Position numbers and translations under genes: made by a program | Source of the DNA: Candidatus Delongbacteria bacterium | GTDB taxonomy: Bacteria; CAIWAD01; BS150m-G50 | Assembly: GCA_016784425.1 (NCBI GenBank) | Contig: JADHUQ010000099.1 | Coordinates: 1-8,596, forward strand | Direction: 5' to 3' | DNA: 8,596 nucleotides | Shown: in pieces, positions 7,067 to 8,596 of the stretch | Position numbering within the stretch: the first letter of the stretch is position 1 | Layout: every line of letters starts with the position of its first letter | Notes under the pieces: model-generated | Told to the model about the DNA's origin: nothing | The model's database searches: none | The model's input: the letters and a program-made list of their open reading frames with translations, nothing else

Positions 7067-7602
7067 ACCTCTTTCCTTTCCTCAATTATTGCGTATCGCG
7101 ATATCAATTCTGACTTATGTGACTTATCAGTCCACACCTCTACCTACAAGGATTTGTACTGGTACAGAGCTGTCAACCACCTTAATCAGGTTGACGGTAA
7201 ATGGATATCTTATCTCGTTCATCAATAGTCATCCATTTCCTCTGGTTGTTATACTTGTGAAACTATATCCAGTGTTACAACAAAAACATTTATGTCCTAT
7301 TCCGGCTCTACCGCTCAAATCACCCTCCTTCAGCTATGATCGCCTTGATAAATTGCACAGATGAATCGAAAGTATCCTGAGATCTGTTGGCTGTTCCTCA
7401 CCAGCCCTTCCTCCCATATTCTTCTTACAACTCCCTTCATCTAATTCAAGTAGTCGACAATGAACCGTAAATGTCCAGCGTGATGCTGAACTGTGTCTGC
7501 ACTCGACAAAGCTTTACAAAATCGTTCCTCCCGGCTATTATGAGACTCCCTATCTTGATCTTGATTCAGGTAATGAAGCAGAATCGAAGCGGAAAGGAAC
7601 AC
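7067..7602. other. Divergent regulatory region between mscS and saccharopine dehydrogenase
   Basis: No gene is supported in these 536 bases; the open frame at 7089-7364 has no recognisable motif. Near mscS lie a palindrome TATCGCGATA (7094-7103), a direct repeat TGACTTAT at 7111-7118 and 7120-7127 (nine-base period), TGTAC-TG-GTACA (7155-7166) and GTCAACC/GGTTGAC separated by ten bases (7172-7178 and 7189-7195). All fall within about 130 bases upstream of the mscS start, where operators would be expected. The right end holds a sigma70-type promoter for the dehydrogenase. Confidence 0.45.
7513..7541 (+). promoter_or_regulatory. Sigma70-type promoter for the saccharopine dehydrogenase gene
   Basis: TTTACA (7513-7518) and TATTAT (7536-7541) each match consensus at five of six positions and are separated by exactly 17 bases. 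Transcription would begin near 7548, giving a leader of about 55 bases before the ATG at 7603. It is the best promoter match seen in the window. Confidence 0.55.
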
Positions 7603-8596
7603 ATGCAAAAGATATTGATACTGGGTGCAGGCAAGAGCTCACCCTATCTAATTCACTACCTGCTGGAGCAGGCTGAGCAGAACGACTGGGTAATCACTGT
7701 CGGGGATATCGATTTGAATGCCGCCCGCAAGGGGGTGAGTGACCATCCCCGGGGCTTGGCTGTCCATTTCGATATTAACGACCGGAAACAGCTGCGCACA
7801 CTGGTTCAAGCCGCAGATGTCGTCATTCATATGCTGGCACCGGCATTTCAGGGGCTCATTGCCGAGGAATGTGTGCGGTTGAACAGCCATATGATTTCCG
7901 CCTCGTATTGCAACCGGCAGGTGCGGGAGCTCAGCGCAACCGCGGAGGCCAAGGGGCTGCTCCTGTTGACTGAAATCGGTCTCGATCCCGGGATCGATCA
8001 TATGGGGGCAGTAGACCTGATGGAGAAGATCAGAGGGCAGGGGGGGCGCATAAAGGCATTCCGTTCCTATGGCAGTGGTATCCCTGCACCTGACTCCCGC
8101 AGTAATCCCCTCAATTATGCCATCACCTGGAATCCCTGGAATGTGGCGATGGCCGGCACGGGGGGGGCGATGTATCTCGAACGGGGAAAGATCAAAATCG
8201 TACCTGTACGCCGTGTCTTCAGTTATACCTGGCCGGTAGAGGTGGAGGGTGTCGGTACGCTGGAAGCCTATCCCAACCGTGACTCTTTGAGTTACATCGA
8301 TCTGTTCCAGTTGGATGGCGTGGAAACCATGATCCGGGGGACATTGCGGTACCCCGGTTGGGCTGAAACCTGGCAGCAGATCATCACCCTGGGACTGCCG
8401 ACACAGGCTATGGAGATCCCCGATCTGCAGACACGAACCTACCGTGAAGTGGTGGAGATGTTCCTGCCTCTCAACCCGGAGGTGGGAGCCAGTACCGTTC
8501 AACGCCTGGCCCGGTTGCTGAGTATCAGTCCCACCGGCCGCATCATGGATAACCTGGTCTGGTTGGGCTTGCTGTCCGAAGAGAGGATCACAGCTC
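7603..8596 (+). CDS. Saccharopine dehydrogenase (LYS9-type), N-terminal part
   Basis: 331 codons are visible before the right edge; relatives have about 430-450 residues, so roughly the last quarter is missing. The ATG at 7603 follows GGAAAGGA with six-base spacing. Residues 1-35 form the nucleotide-binding Rossmann start (KILILGAGKSSPYLIHYLL, then VGDID at 33-37). GLDPGIDHMGAVDLM (126-140) is the family's signature before the substrate domain, followed by SYGSGIPAP (155-163), NPLNYAITW (168-176) and a TMIRGTLRYPGW block (242-253). The glutamate-forming enzyme interconverts saccharopine with aminoadipate semialdehyde plus glutamate; in bacteria it usually serves lysine breakdown with a lysine-ketoglutarate reductase, not visible here. 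A few relatives act on carboxynorspermidine instead, but the DPGIDHM and RGTLRYPGW blocks favour the LYS9 type. The cofactor (NAD or NADP) cannot be told from the sequence. Confidence 0.88.
   Translation, partial: MQKILILGAGKSSPYLIHYLLEQAEQNDWVITVGDIDLNAARKGVSDHPRGLAVHFDINDRKQLRTLVQAADVVIHMLAPAFQGLIAEECVRLNSHMISASYCNRQVRELSATAEAKGLLLLTEIGLDPGIDHMGAVDLMEKIRGQGGRIKAFRSYGSGIPAPDSRSNPLNYAITWNPWNVAMAGTGGAMYLERGKIKIVPVRRVFSYTWPVEVEGVGTLEAYPNRDSLSYIDLFQLDGVETMIRGTLRYPGWAETWQQIITLGLPTQAMEIPDLQTRTYREVVEMFLPLNPEVGASTVQRLARLLSISPTGRIMDNLVWLGLLSEERITA

Noticed and set aside
6641..7228. Open frame of 195 codons on the plus strand
   Set aside because: Most of it is antisense to mscS and its product lacks any recognisable feature.
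7648..8502. Long open frame on the minus strand (284 codons)
   Set aside because: It lies antisense to the saccharopine dehydrogenase, whose motifs are unmistakable; the His/Cys/Pro-rich translation has no domain and is a shadow.
1..8596. CRISPR array, tRNA, rRNA, transposase, phage or defence genes
   Set aside because: No regularly spaced repeats, no tRNA-like stems with a GTTCRA loop, and no such protein motifs were seen on either strand.

Overview
The window carries six protein-coding genes, two of them cut by the window edges. Mid-range GC, strong Shine-Dalgarno sites and a secreted protein ending in an NYPNPFNPSTT-type type IX secretion (T9SS) sorting domain point to a bacterium of the Fibrobacteres-Chlorobi-Bacteroidetes (FCB) side of the tree. 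The style (PPC-type repeats, 'PPPANDTCENAE' linkers, a choice-of-anchor V protein, a DUF481 barrel) resembles uncultured lineages such as Zixibacteria, KSB1 or Calditrichota. That placement is inferred from style; no marker gene is present to prove it.

Layout. Bases 1-394 (minus): N-terminal part of a secreted choice-of-anchor V protein with a CxxCH motif. 395-1010: non-coding, with several small inverted repeats, one copy of an 18-bp dispersed repeat and a strong intrinsic terminator for the next gene. 1011-3479 (minus): an 822-residue secreted protein with five PPC-like beta domains and a C-terminal T9SS sorting domain. 3480-4235: a long non-coding gap between divergent genes. 4236-5225 (plus): a membrane-anchored Lnb/DUF4105 domain protein with a Cys/His pair. 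5226-5462: gap between convergent genes, holding the second copy of the 18-bp repeat and a terminator. 5463-6188 and 6254-7066 (both minus): a DUF481 outer-membrane beta-barrel and, upstream of it, an MscS channel, probably one transcript. 7067-7602: divergent regulatory gap with a good sigma70-type promoter. 7603-8596 (plus): N-terminal three quarters of a saccharopine dehydrogenase of the LYS9 type.

Five of the six genes act at the cell envelope or outside the cell: two exported proteins, an Lnb-type periplasmic domain protein, an inner-membrane tension valve and an outer-membrane barrel. The last gene belongs to lysine metabolism and seems unrelated. I found no CRISPR array, tRNA, rRNA, phage gene, transposase or defence system. 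The most useful leads are the inverted pair of REP-like repeats about 4.4 kb apart, the DNA-level duplication inside the PPC protein, and the Lnb-like protein as a candidate thiol enzyme of lipoprotein or envelope processing.
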